From positions 62,001-126,000 of the forward strand of contig NZ_BAAAFG010000012.1 in the NCBI RefSeq assembly GCF_039523415.1: DNA of 64,000 bases, read 5' to 3'. Of this stretch, positions 33,801 through 42,429 are shown in pieces. The translations under genes and the position numbers were made by a program. Under the pieces are notes generated by a model. That model searched no databases. It was not told the origin of the DNA and worked only from the letters and a program-made list of their open reading frames with translations. This DNA comes from Gangjinia marincola (GTDB lineage Bacteria; Bacteroidota; Bacteroidia; Flavobacteriales; Flavobacteriaceae). Within the stretch, counting starts at the first letter, position 1. The number at the start of each line of letters is the position of its first letter.

Positions 33801-33808
33801 CACAGTAT

Positions 33809-36457
33809 TTATATCATTTTAACGGATTTAGCACAAGGACCAGAATTGTTTTCTCCGAGTTCATATGAGACTAGTTGTCCATTCTCGATTTGTTTCCAAT
33901 CGCTCCAATTTGCTACATCGATAAAATCATATCTGTGGGCAAAAATACTTTCATTTTTAGTCTCTATAAAAGCAAAATTATCTTTTGGATTCCTTGTTCT
34001 TCTTAAATTCCCAACTAGTTTTCTTTCATCCTCTTTAAATTCTATTAGGTAGTTTAATGAGTTATCAGTGAATTTATCCTTGAAAAGTAAAATAATTTTT
34101 TCCTTTAAATCAACAGTTAGGTTTATATACTTATCATTATTTATAATTAAATCTTTGATATAGCTTTTTAAGTCTTCGATTTTGACTACTGGTAAAATTT
34201 TAATAAATGTTAGTATTCCAACGCTGAAATTTTTTGCCATTTTATAATCAACAATTTTTTCTTCCGCACATTCTTCAAATAAGTCAAATGCTTTTTTGAA
34301 ATGATTTATTCCATTGTCAATATCAGTTTGTATTCTCAATTCACTTTTCCCTGTTTCTGCATAATATGATATTAATTCTGTATTCGCAATTCTTAAATTT
34401 TTTGGATCTAATTCAACATTTTCTTTTAAATTTCTTACAACCTGAATAGCCTTGTTGAATTCTTGAGCAGTATTGAAGCATCTAGCTATTAAGAAAGCCG
34501 TGTAAGGATGATTCGGTTTTTGAGCATACACTTTTTTTGCATATTCAAGTGCTCCATCTGTATCTTCAAGTTTAAACATTAAAAATTGAGCATAATAAAA
34601 TAATAAACGAGGATTTTCGGGTGCAATTTCTAAACCAAGTTGATAATCTTCTTCTGCACTCAATAAATCACCTTGAGTAGCCTTAATAAAAGCACCGACT
34701 CTATAAACCTCAAAATAATTGGGGTCAATATTTTTTGCTTCTTTGACTTTATTTAATGCGCCCTCAAAATCACCGTTTTTTGAATAAAGCAAAGCTTCTT
34801 GAAGAAATTTTGCACTAATCATTTGATTTTGATTGTCGTAAACTAATGCGTTTAAGGCAAACTCATTATACTTTTGAACTTTATTAATTTGCCTTATGCC
34901 TATATTGAGTTCTTTTGATTTTTTAATATTTGATTTTATATAAGATTCCTCAATTGGATATTTTTTTGAAAGAAAATCTTTAGCAAAATCAGATATGTAA
35001 TAAATAACTTCTTCATAGTTGTTCCCATCTTCAATTTGTCTAGATATTAATGTTGTTTTAAATAATTCAATTAAATATTTTCTAACTTCTAATGGTTTGT
35101 AATCAGATAAATATATAATTTCTGCATTTGTTACTTTTTTTCTAGATGCACGAATAGTCTTTAATATTGAAATGGCACCATCACTTAATTTCTCATACAC
35201 ATTTGTTAAACAAAAATCTAATAAATCTTCTTTATTATTGATTACCTCGTGTGGTGCAATTCCAGATTCTACAGTACTAACAAACCATTTAATAGCAAGT
35301 GGATTGAAATAAAGTTTACTTGATATATCTACTAATGTTTTTTGCGGTAATTTAAGTAATGTTTCACTGTTTCTTATACGAGCAATTTCTCTTATTAACT
35401 TTGCGGACTCTGTTTCTGAGAGTCCTTTAAGTTTTCTCGGGTACTCTAATTCTCCAAGACCAATTCTAGAAGTTATTAATATATTACATTTCGTTTGTGC
35501 TTCTCGAATAAAATCACGTACCTCGTCACTTTGTATTGTTTCTAGATTATCAATTACCAAAAGAGTTTTAAAATAATCCAAATATTCAAGAACTTCATCT
35601 AATTTATTGTTAGTACCAATTGAGCCACTGATTTCTGAAATAAGACCTGTATAATCTGTTATTGCTGTGAATATATCTTCTATTCCTTTTGAGGTCAACA
35701 TTGTAGTTTTTGCAGAAGTCCAGATTATTAATTCAAATGGACAATTTTCATTCATATCTACAATATCATATGCAACTTTTAGAGCAAGAGCAGTTTTACC
35801 AATCCCACCATCTCCCAATACAGAAACAACCTTATTTGATAATATCAATTTTGTCAATACTGCTACATCCTCAGTTCTTCCGATAAATCCTGTTTCATCA
35901 AAGTCAGGGACAGGTAAATTGTGACTTACTTTTGATATTTCTTCGTCAATATGATTAGTAGGGAATTTTAAAGTCAGAACATAACTTGGGTCTTTTTCAA
36001 TCTTTTCTCTTGTATCAATTGTAATTTGCCACTCAATTGGGTCAGATTTTTTCAGGGTGGTTACAAAATCATAAGTGAATGAAAAGTCGCCACCAAGCAA
36101 AGGTCTTGTATGCATAACCCTATTTCTTATAGGCGTTAAATCACTTAATTGTTTAAAATTAGATTTTAAATAATCAGATGTTTCCTTTCGTAAAAATTCT
36201 TTATTCTTATTCAGAATTGTGAATGTATCTTGAAAATCTAAAAACTCAATTACTTCATCTAAATTTTCTTCATAACTAACACCAGGATTGTCTCTTTCGA
36301 ATCTATCAATTATTTTTTTTTCTAATTTAGAATCCTTAAAAAAAGCTAGATTTTCAAAATAGGGCGTTATGTTCTTTTTAATGCAATTTTTTAAGTCTAT
36401 CTCGACACCATAAATTAATGCTGCGAGTGTAAGTCTGGTTTCAGTTATTTTTGACAT
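33809..36457 (-). CDS. STAND NTPase: HEPN-like, NB-ARC, TPR and cold-shock-like domains (candidate defence protein)
   Basis: An 882-residue soluble protein. Residues about 1-120 are helical and end in RNRVMH (R111-H116), the Rx4H motif of HEPN domains, many of which are RNases. An NB-ARC NTPase follows: GFIGRTEDV at about 190, Walker A GDGGIGKT 215-222, Walker B LLVIDN 299-304, the NILITSR sensor, and NPLA at about 385-388 in place of the usual GLPLA. Then come a winged-helix region, TPR repeats (about 560-720), and a C-terminal 73 residues with cold-shock/S1-like motifs (NFAFIETKNESIFAH). This is the layout of a bacterial NLR-like switch: sensor repeats, NTPase, effector. Base composition is clearly more AT-rich than the flanks. 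The function is inferred; the combination with a cold-shock domain is unfamiliar to me. Confidence 0.82.
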   Translation of the reverse strand: MSKITETRLTLAALIYGVEIDLKNCIKKNITPYFENLAFFKDSKLEKKIIDRFERDNPGVSYEENLDEVIEFLDFQDTFTILNKNKEFLRKETSDYLKSNFKQLSDLTPIRNRVMHTRPLLGGDFSFTYDFVTTLKKSDPIEWQITIDTREKIEKDPSYVLTLKFPTNHIDEEISKVSHNLPVPDFDETGFIGRTEDVAVLTKLILSNKVVSVLGDGGIGKTALALKVAYDIVDMNENCPFELIIWTSAKTTMLTSKGIEDIFTAITDYTGLISEISGSIGTNNKLDEVLEYLDYFKTLLVIDNLETIQSDEVRDFIREAQTKCNILITSRIGLGELEYPRKLKGLSETESAKLIREIARIRNSETLLKLPQKTLVDISSKLYFNPLAIKWFVSTVESGIAPHEVINNKEDLLDFCLTNVYEKLSDGAISILKTIRASRKKVTNAEIIYLSDYKPLEVRKYLIELFKTTLISRQIEDGNNYEEVIYYISDFAKDFLSKKYPIEESYIKSNIKKSKELNIGIRQINKVQKYNEFALNALVYDNQNQMISAKFLQEALLYSKNGDFEGALNKVKEAKNIDPNYFEVYRVGAFIKATQGDLLSAEEDYQLGLEIAPENPRLLFYYAQFLMFKLEDTDGALEYAKKVYAQKPNHPYTAFLIARCFNTAQEFNKAIQVVRNLKENVELDPKNLRIANTELISYYAETGKSELRIQTDIDNGINHFKKAFDLFEECAEEKIVDYKMAKNFSVGILTFIKILPVVKIEDLKSYIKDLIINNDKYINLTVDLKEKIILLFKDKFTDNSLNYLIEFKEDERKLVGNLRRTRNPKDNFAFIETKNESIFAHRYDFIDVANWSDWKQIENGQLVSYELGENNSGPCAKSVKMI

Positions 36458-36479
36458 TCTCTATTATTTTTTATATTGT

Positions 36480-36609
36480 GTCCAACGGTATTGTATAAGC
36501 GCAGTAGAGGTTTTCACACACTAACTTTTCCGCTTATAACTGACGTTAAATTTATACAATTTCTTTGGAGTCATCAATCCACCGCTATTGCGCTTATACG
36601 GTGTTGTAC
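36480..36609 (-). repeat. 130-bp attC-like imperfect palindrome between island genes
   Basis: Minus-strand reading: it opens with GTACAAC and closes with GTTGGAC, which fits the attC R' core GTTRRRY; GTACAAC is one base off RYYYAAC. The arms pair over TATAAGCGCA / TGCGCTTATA and further inward (GTAGAGG with CCGCTAT) with bulges on one arm, as in folded attC sites. The length is within the known attC range. No integrase gene is in the window. Confidence 0.6.
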
Positions 36610-36613
36610 CTAG

Positions 36614-38431
36614 TTATTTAACTCGAATTATAAAGTTTACGTAAGCATTTTTCGGTCTAGATTCGGTACTGGTTTTTTGATTTTTCACAGCACCTGAGTC
36701 ATCATATTTCTTATTAATACCCAACCTATCGTAATGTTTATGGTGCTCAGCTGATATTCCACCCTTAGAAGTTTGACCTATATGGACGTGTTCTTTAAGT
36801 GCATCATCCTGAAAACTACCCACTTCTCCAATTTCGTTATTAGCATTTTTTCTTTCCAAAACATCTGGGTCAACTTGTTTTGAATAGTCTACCCCTCTTA
36901 AAAATTGGCCTTGTAAATCGGGAAGCATAAATTCATCTTCACTTACTTTTCCCCAAGTAAATCCAATAGCTTTAAATAATTGAGGATACTCTTTGATTTT
37001 AAGAGTATCTCCATTGCATAATTTCCAAGCGTAACTTGGAACTGAATTGCTCTTACCACCATAAGGCAAAATAGAACCTATCGGTGAACTAGTTGTTTTT
37101 TGTGTATCTGTTATGTTACTTTCTTGATAGTGCCAATCGCTTGGATAAATTATTGGTGTTGCTACAATTTTAGCGTCTCCTTCATTGAAATTGGCTATAG
37201 AGATTTCTAGTGCTGCATTGAAAGAAGTTTGACTTCCAATTTTCATATCCACTTTAGATGGAATCCAATCACCGCCTTTAAATTGCCATTTAATATCATC
37301 TTTGTATGCATAAGTATCATTATCTTCTTTCTTTACAGTTACGCCATCATAAGAACCTTCTGCTAAATCTTGCAAATTTGTACTTAAATCAGGTTTGGAT
37401 TCTAGTATTTCATCTACAGCACCAGGCGTAAGTATGGCATAGTCGCCTTGTTTAGTAATTGCTTGCCATTCTCCGTCTTTATTCTTTTTAATATCTAAGC
37501 TAACGTCTTTAAAATAATTTATTAAAATCTCACTAAACTTATTTACAGCAGATTTAGTTCTACTAGGATTACCGTTAACAACTAATTGTAAACTTGCTTT
37601 GTTCTCATCAATCATACTTGATAAATAATCACGAGAAACGATACGCTTGTCTTTATAATCTGTACTAACAGTAGCGCCTCCACTTCCACCTCCAGTCTTG
37701 ATTGGGCCAAGTTTCACGCCCCAACCTCGTGATTTAGATTTGGTACTAACTTTTGAATACTTAATTCGTTCTTCATCACCAAATAATTGCTTTTGAATAT
37801 TATTTGAGCTTTTTAAAATACTGAAGCCAGTAATTACGTCAGAAGTGTAGATATTGCCTACCGAACTTAAAAATCCTTTAATAGTATTTGTAAATCTTCT
37901 TTCTTGGTATAAATCTTTAAGGTCTTTACAACTACCTTCTAATCTAGCTACGTAAGGTGATGGTAAGGAACCGATAGAACTATAGTTTGTGAAAGTTGAT
38001 GTATTACTATTTAATTTATTTAATATGACATAATTATCTCCTAATTTCAACTCAACTATGAAATCCGTGTGTAATAATGGTGAGATTTCATCAACGATGT
38101 AATTTTTCGATTCTAAAAGACCTTTTATTTCAGCTTCTATTTCTACATCGACAAGGTCTATACTCAATCCAACAATCATATTATCATTATCGTTTGAACA
38201 ATCATCGATTTGTTCTTTAAAGTCCTTCCAGTCAATAACTAATGCTGGTTGATAATAAAATTTATTTTCAAAAGCGCTTTTATATACTTGCAAGGGTGAA
38301 TCGCCAATTGATGAAATCCTATATACTCCAATATTATTCGGTATGTCAAATTCTAAGCTTGTTATTTGTGAAAATAGTAATGGAGTATAGAATATTGAAA
38401 AGCATAGAATTATTGGTCTTAAAGTTTTCAT
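36614..38431 (-). CDS. Secreted protein with C-terminal phage tail collar domain
   Basis: Exported protein of 605 residues. A signal peptide (residues 1-21, ending LLFSQ) is followed by a mixed region I do not recognise. A glycine-rich stretch (about 235-253, GWGVKLGPIKTGGGSGG) lies in the middle. The C-terminal part from about 448 is a tail-collar domain: PIGSILPYGG, WKLCNGDTL, YPQLFKAIG, FMLPDLQGQFLRGVD, and an ending RPKNAYVNFIIRVK. Collar domains normally cap phage or tailocin fibres, but no other phage gene is nearby and the signal peptide points to the envelope. It is 20 bases downstream of the permuted NlpC/P60-like gene, so the two are probably one operon or one cassette. Confidence 0.75.
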   Translation of the reverse strand: MKTLRPIILCFSIFYTPLLFSQITSLEFDIPNNIGVYRISSIGDSPLQVYKSAFENKFYYQPALVIDWKDFKEQIDDCSNDNDNMIVGLSIDLVDVEIEAEIKGLLESKNYIVDEISPLLHTDFIVELKLGDNYVILNKLNSNTSTFTNYSSIGSLPSPYVARLEGSCKDLKDLYQERRFTNTIKGFLSSVGNIYTSDVITGFSILKSSNNIQKQLFGDEERIKYSKVSTKSKSRGWGVKLGPIKTGGGSGGATVSTDYKDKRIVSRDYLSSMIDENKASLQLVVNGNPSRTKSAVNKFSEILINYFKDVSLDIKKNKDGEWQAITKQGDYAILTPGAVDEILESKPDLSTNLQDLAEGSYDGVTVKKEDNDTYAYKDDIKWQFKGGDWIPSKVDMKIGSQTSFNAALEISIANFNEGDAKIVATPIIYPSDWHYQESNITDTQKTTSSPIGSILPYGGKSNSVPSYAWKLCNGDTLKIKEYPQLFKAIGFTWGKVSEDEFMLPDLQGQFLRGVDYSKQVDPDVLERKNANNEIGEVGSFQDDALKEHVHIGQTSKGGISAEHHKHYDRLGINKKYDDSGAVKNQKTSTESRPKNAYVNFIIRVK

Positions 38432-38450
38432 AGTTTTAATTTATGGTTGG

Positions 38451-38951
38451 TTAGTTATTATTGCCAATTAATTTTTCAAGGAATTTGGCAGGATGATTTT
38501 CGAAACCTTTTCTTTTTGGTATATCAAGTTTGGAAGAAAGTATATTAGCTACGTCAATCAAAAATGTTAAGCAATCACTCTCCAATAATTCATAGTTCCT
38601 TGTTCTCCATTCATTTAATTTAGAGGTAGCGTCATTGTATTCTTCATCTGTTACTGTAACTACGAGAATCAAGTCTGTAGTTCTTAAAAAATCATCTACT
38701 ATCTTACCCGGCACTTCTCCCATTATTAAACTTTTACCTCCACTTAAACTTTCTTTAGGATATAAGCCCCAAGACCCCTCGTTTACTGTCATTAATCTTT
38801 GAGAATCTTCATATCCAAGTGAGATAAATGCGTGCCCTATTCCGCTACTATCAGCACAAAAAGCAATGAATTTTTTATCCTGCGCAAAAGTTGAACAGTA
38901 GATTAAAATAAATAATCCTAATGTTAATGTTGTTCTAAGTGTTTGTTTCAT
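38451..38951 (-). CDS. Secreted permuted NlpC/P60 (papain-like) domain protein
   Basis: Exported protein of 166 residues, signal peptide ending STFAQ. The mature part has GHAFISLG (H40) followed by an aromatic-rich strand region and, near the C-terminus, YELLESDCLTFLIDV (C127) and PKRKGFENHPAKFLEKL. His before Cys with a DC[LV]TF helix is the circularly permuted NlpC/P60 pattern (LRAT/YiiX-like), so peptidase, amidase or acyltransferase activity is possible. This is a motif-level inference. The chosen start is ATG 38951; a TTG four codons earlier would overlap the cassette-boundary motif 38953-38964. AT-rich like the rest of the island. Confidence 0.65.
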   Translation of the reverse strand: MKQTLRTTLTLGLFILIYCSTFAQDKKFIAFCADSSGIGHAFISLGYEDSQRLMTVNEGSWGLYPKESLSGGKSLIMGEVPGKIVDDFLRTTDLILVVTVTDEEYNDATSKLNEWRTRNYELLESDCLTFLIDVANILSSKLDIPKRKGFENHPAKFLEKLIGNNN

Positions 38952-38952
38952 A

Positions 38953-38964
38953 ATTGTGTACAAC
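38953..38964 (-). other. Cassette-boundary motif GTTGTACACAAT before the island gene
   Basis: Minus-strand GTTGTACACAAT ends one base before the ATG. The same motif with one change (GTTGGACACAAT, 36475-36486) precedes the STAND gene and forms the end of the attC-like palindrome. Shared 5' edges of this kind mark gene cassettes. Confidence 0.55.
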
Positions 38965-39136
38965 TCGTTTATAATTACTATCCTAATTTTAAAGTATTTT
39001 TAAACGACTACAAACGTTTATAAAAGACTTTAAACGAAAAGAAATATTTCCTAACCGTATGCAGCAAGAGAGCGGGTTCATCTTTGTACCGTCGATCATC
39101 GACATCGTTAAAAATAATCATTTAAATCTATTTAGT

Positions 39137-39469
39137 ATGAACACGCTTAGAAACAAAGTACAGTTAATTGGAAACTTAGGCAATGATCCAGAAATCCTCA
39201 ACTTAGACAGCGGGAAGAAACTCGCTAAATTCTCTATCGCCACCAACGAGTCGTATAAAAACGCCCAAGGAGAAGTGGTCAAAGACACCCAATGGCACAA
39301 CGTAGTCGCCTGGGGTAAAACCGCAGAGATCATTGAAAAATACCTCGTCAAAGGCAAAGAAGTAGCGATTGAAGGTAAACTCACCAACCGCAGCTATGAA
39401 ACTAAAGCGGGAGAAAAACGCTACATCACCGAGATTAATTGCAATGAACTGTTGATGTTAGGGAAGTAA
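39137..39469 (+). CDS. ssb: Short single-stranded DNA-binding protein without acidic tail
   Basis: OB-fold protein of 110 residues: NKVQLIGNLGNDPEI, KLAKFSIATNESY, DTQWHNVVAWGKTAEI, YLVKGKEVAIEGKLTNRSYE, RYITEINCNELLMLG. It ends directly after the OB fold and lacks the long linker and acidic DDDIPF-type tail that recruits partner proteins. It is therefore likely an accessory SSB rather than the housekeeping one. The ATG at 39137 matches the conserved family start; an upstream in-frame extension to 39059 is not conserved. A near-match -7 box (CATCTTTG) lies at about 39079-39086. Short tandem repeats follow it. Confidence 0.93.
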   Translation: MNTLRNKVQLIGNLGNDPEILNLDSGKKLAKFSIATNESYKNAQGEVVKDTQWHNVVAWGKTAEIIEKYLVKGKEVAIEGKLTNRSYETKAGEKRYITEINCNELLMLGK

Positions 39470-39483
39470 AGTTCCTCCCTAAA

Positions 39484-39500
39484 TCCCTCCTAAGGAGGGA
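39484..39500. repeat. Perfect 17-bp palindrome after ssb
   Basis: TCCCTCCT-A-AGGAGGGA followed by CTTTT. It may act as a weak terminator; similar CCTAAGG palindromes occur at 50.6-51.0 kb. Confidence 0.55.
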
Positions 39501-39540
39501 CTTTTAAATCCTCGTCTGTATGGTAGGCGGGGATTTTTGT

Positions 39541-39890
39541 TTTGTATTAGGTACAAAGTATAAAGTATTAAGTACAAAGTGCGAGGTACAAAGTACAAAG
39601 TAAAAAGTAGCATGAACTACGAACAATGAGCAATGAGCAATAACCAAAGATTAAGTACAAAGTACAAAGTACGAGGTACAAAGTACAAGGTACGAGGTGC
39701 AACCTATTAAATACAACAATCAATAATCAATAATCAATGATCAATGATCAATGAGCAATGAGCAATGAGCGATGAGCAATAATCAATAATTAATAAGCAA
39801 TGATCAATAACCAATAATTAAGTACAAGGTACAAGGTACAAAGTTGGAGGTACAAAGTACGAGATATAAGGTACGAGGTACGAACGAACC
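39541..39890. repeat. Degenerate short-repeat tract (GTACAAAG- and CAATGAGC-type)
   Basis: Interleaved imperfect repeats of the type AGGTACAAAGTACAAAGTACG and CAATGAGCAATGAGC or CAATAATCAATAAT. The tract fills most of the 460-bp gap between ssb and the TonB receptor. There is no coding potential. It resembles the CCTCAAA and CAGTCTAA arrays at 27 kb in kind, not in sequence. Confidence 0.85.
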
Positions 39891-39930
39891 TTAAACTCAA
39901 AAACCTTAAACTTTCAATCTTCAACAGAAT

Positions 39931-42429
39931 TTACAGAATCAACCTAAACACGGCATTAGTGGTTAAGCCCAGTGCGTACCTGGAAAATTGAGCAGGTTTG
40001 TTTTGGGCATTGATGCGGTAATAGTCATTGATTACATTTTGCCGGTCGGTGAGATTCCAGGCAGAGATTCCGGTTTCAGCGCGAAGCGAATTACCCAGCT
40101 TAAAGCGGTATAATGCAGAGGCATCTACCCTCAAATAATCCGGCTGGCGTTCTTGATTTGCCTCAGCATATTGAATTTGGTTGTCTTGAACCGAATTTTC
40201 CGCCAAGGGAATAGAGGTCGGCCGACCGGTTCTGTAATTGAGTCCGGCAGAAAGATCCCACTTTTCTGTGCTGTAGGTACTACCCACCGTTAGGGTATGG
40301 GTCACATCAAAATTACTGGGAAAGCTGATTTCGGGTAGGGATTCAAACCTATAGGTGGCATCCAAATAGGCATAGCTGATCCAGGTACTTAAGGCGCCGG
40401 TTTTTTTGCGAAGTAAGAGCTCTACACCGTAGGTTTCCTGGCTGCCTTGTTCTCGCGCAAATTCATATTTGGTGGTAAATCCCTGGCTTTGGGTGGTAAT
40501 GCCGTCTACCTCTTTGTAAAATCCATTGAGGTCCAGCAGCCAGGATTTTTTCTGAAAGATCATACCCAAAGAGGCTTGCTTACTCGTGAGTATGGGGATG
40601 CTGTCATTATCGCTGAGCTGCCAGCGCCTTTTTTCAATGCCTAAAAAGTCATTTTGAAAATTGATGATCTGTGAGGTATTTTGATGTTTGAATTCGGCTA
40701 AGGCTTGCAGTTCGATATGCTTGCCCAAGGCTACTCTGGTGGATAGCCGGGGTTCCAGCAGTACGGTGTCCAAGGTACTGATGTAGTTTGCACGTACGCC
40801 TCCCCGCACAAAAAGGGTGTTGTTGGGATTGGTGTAATGAACCTGTGCATAGCCGGCGTGCTCCCGCAGCACCTCTTCATCCCTGCGTACAAACCTGGGT
40901 ACATCCACATCGTTAAGGTTGATGATTTCGGTTTCGGTAAAATCATATCCCAGCAAGGTACGCCAATTATGCTGCGTCATGCGATGTTCCAGTTTTACGC
41001 GGGTTTCTGACACCCGATTTTCCTGTAAAAAGCGTTGAGACTCCAGCACATCGGCATTGATCGCCCGCAGGATATAATCACTTTCATAGATGTGCGCTCT
41101 GGTGGCGTGAGTGGCATTCCAGTCCCGGGTGTAATTGAGTCCGGCGGCATAACTCCGCTGGGCGATGCTGCTTTCGCGGGTTTGCTGTTCTTGACCTACG
41201 TTGGCCGTTTCATTAAAGCGGAGTTCGTTATCAATCACCAACGCATTTAGCCTGATCTTATCCTTAGCTGTGATCTGATACAACCAACGTGCCCCTACAT
41301 CATAAAAATTAAAGGTTTGATCAGAGTTGGTGACTTCGACCTCATTGAGATCCGCTTCGGTGGTTTGGGTGATGCGGTCAAAGTACGTGGTGTAGGTAGG
41401 TGTTCTGTACACCTCGTCTAAAGACCGTCGTGACGCAAGCTGCACCGAGGATCGTGCATTGAGCGGAATATCGGCAAAGGCTTCCGCGTTAAGCAAATTA
41501 AGGCCGGCTATACCCTTAAATTTAGTCGTAATCGTCTGGTCTGTTTTCATATGGATGGTGCCCGAAACGCCATCAGTCAATGCAGCATCGGTGCCGTTAT
41601 GAATCACCTGCGCCTTTTGGGTGATGTGAGGGTTAAAGGCGGAAATAAGGCCGAAAAAATGACCCGTTTGGTACATTTTAATGTCATCCCACAAGATCAA
41701 ATTTTGATCGTTGGATCCTCCTCTCATGGTGATGTTAGAAACCGTTTCATCTAAGCTGGATATCCCCGGAAGCGCCTGTACGGTATGCAACACATCAGCT
41801 TCAATCATTCCGGGCAGTAAGCTAAACTGATCGTAGTCAATCAAGGTGGTTCTATCGCTGGCCTTAGCAATCCCCTTGACCAGATAAGCGTCTATTTGAA
41901 TGGAACGGAGTTCTTCGCGCTGCGGAATCATCAACACAGGACCACAATCCTTAGTATCAAATGAACCGGCCTCACGTTCCATCACGCCATAGCCTAAATG
42001 ACTTAGGGTAACCCTAGTCGTAGGATCACTCACTGCCAGTTTAAAATACCCCGAAGCATCGCTTAGGGTGCTTGCATTGGTCGTAACAATTGTAACCCCT
42101 TCTAAGGGTGCATTTGAGCCCGGATCCATCACGTAACCGCAGATCTGCATGGTTTTGGTGATGGCGATGATGGAGGCGTCGATACGCGTAAATTTTAACG
42201 GAGTGCGCTCTTCCAAGTACGCCAACTGTAGAGTAAGCGAGAACTCGGTAGGAGGAGGGGAGAGCTGTATATCGTCTAAAATGCCGCTTTGATAATTAAA
42301 AGATACCTTGTGTTGGGTACTGATTCTGGCAAGAATTTCTTCAAGTTCCACCTTTTGAGCGGTTTCCTGACTCCATACTTGTGCATTAAAACATAGGATT
42401 GCGCAAAGACACCAAACGATCTTATTCAT
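39931..42429 (-). CDS. TonB-dependent receptor with STN signalling domain (FecA type)
   Basis: Outer-membrane active transporter of 832 residues. The order is: signal peptide (to VWSQ); STN/secretin-TonB short N-terminal domain (about 27-90) that passes the substrate signal to FecR; a carboxypeptidase-like regulatory beta-sandwich (about 95-165); a plug with VQALPGISSLDETVSNITMRGG; and a 22-strand barrel. The last strands end RLIL. The presence of STN plus the adjacent FecR and ECF sigma genes shows cell-surface signalling. The substrate (iron chelate, peptide or sugar) is not readable, and no SusD-like partner is present. Its start overlaps the end of fecR by eight bases. Confidence 0.93.
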   Translation of the reverse strand: MNKIVWCLCAILCFNAQVWSQETAQKVELEEILARISTQHKVSFNYQSGILDDIQLSPPPTEFSLTLQLAYLEERTPLKFTRIDASIIAITKTMQICGYVMDPGSNAPLEGVTIVTTNASTLSDASGYFKLAVSDPTTRVTLSHLGYGVMEREAGSFDTKDCGPVLMIPQREELRSIQIDAYLVKGIAKASDRTTLIDYDQFSLLPGMIEADVLHTVQALPGISSLDETVSNITMRGGSNDQNLILWDDIKMYQTGHFFGLISAFNPHITQKAQVIHNGTDAALTDGVSGTIHMKTDQTITTKFKGIAGLNLLNAEAFADIPLNARSSVQLASRRSLDEVYRTPTYTTYFDRITQTTEADLNEVEVTNSDQTFNFYDVGARWLYQITAKDKIRLNALVIDNELRFNETANVGQEQQTRESSIAQRSYAAGLNYTRDWNATHATRAHIYESDYILRAINADVLESQRFLQENRVSETRVKLEHRMTQHNWRTLLGYDFTETEIINLNDVDVPRFVRRDEEVLREHAGYAQVHYTNPNNTLFVRGGVRANYISTLDTVLLEPRLSTRVALGKHIELQALAEFKHQNTSQIINFQNDFLGIEKRRWQLSDNDSIPILTSKQASLGMIFQKKSWLLDLNGFYKEVDGITTQSQGFTTKYEFAREQGSQETYGVELLLRKKTGALSTWISYAYLDATYRFESLPEISFPSNFDVTHTLTVGSTYSTEKWDLSAGLNYRTGRPTSIPLAENSVQDNQIQYAEANQERQPDYLRVDASALYRFKLGNSLRAETGISAWNLTDRQNVINDYYRINAQNKPAQFSRYALGLTTNAVFRLIL

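Noticed and set aside
36614..38431. Prophage or tailocin remnant, suggested by the collar domain
   Set aside because: No capsid, tail, baseplate, lysis or integrase gene nearby, and the protein has its own signal peptide.
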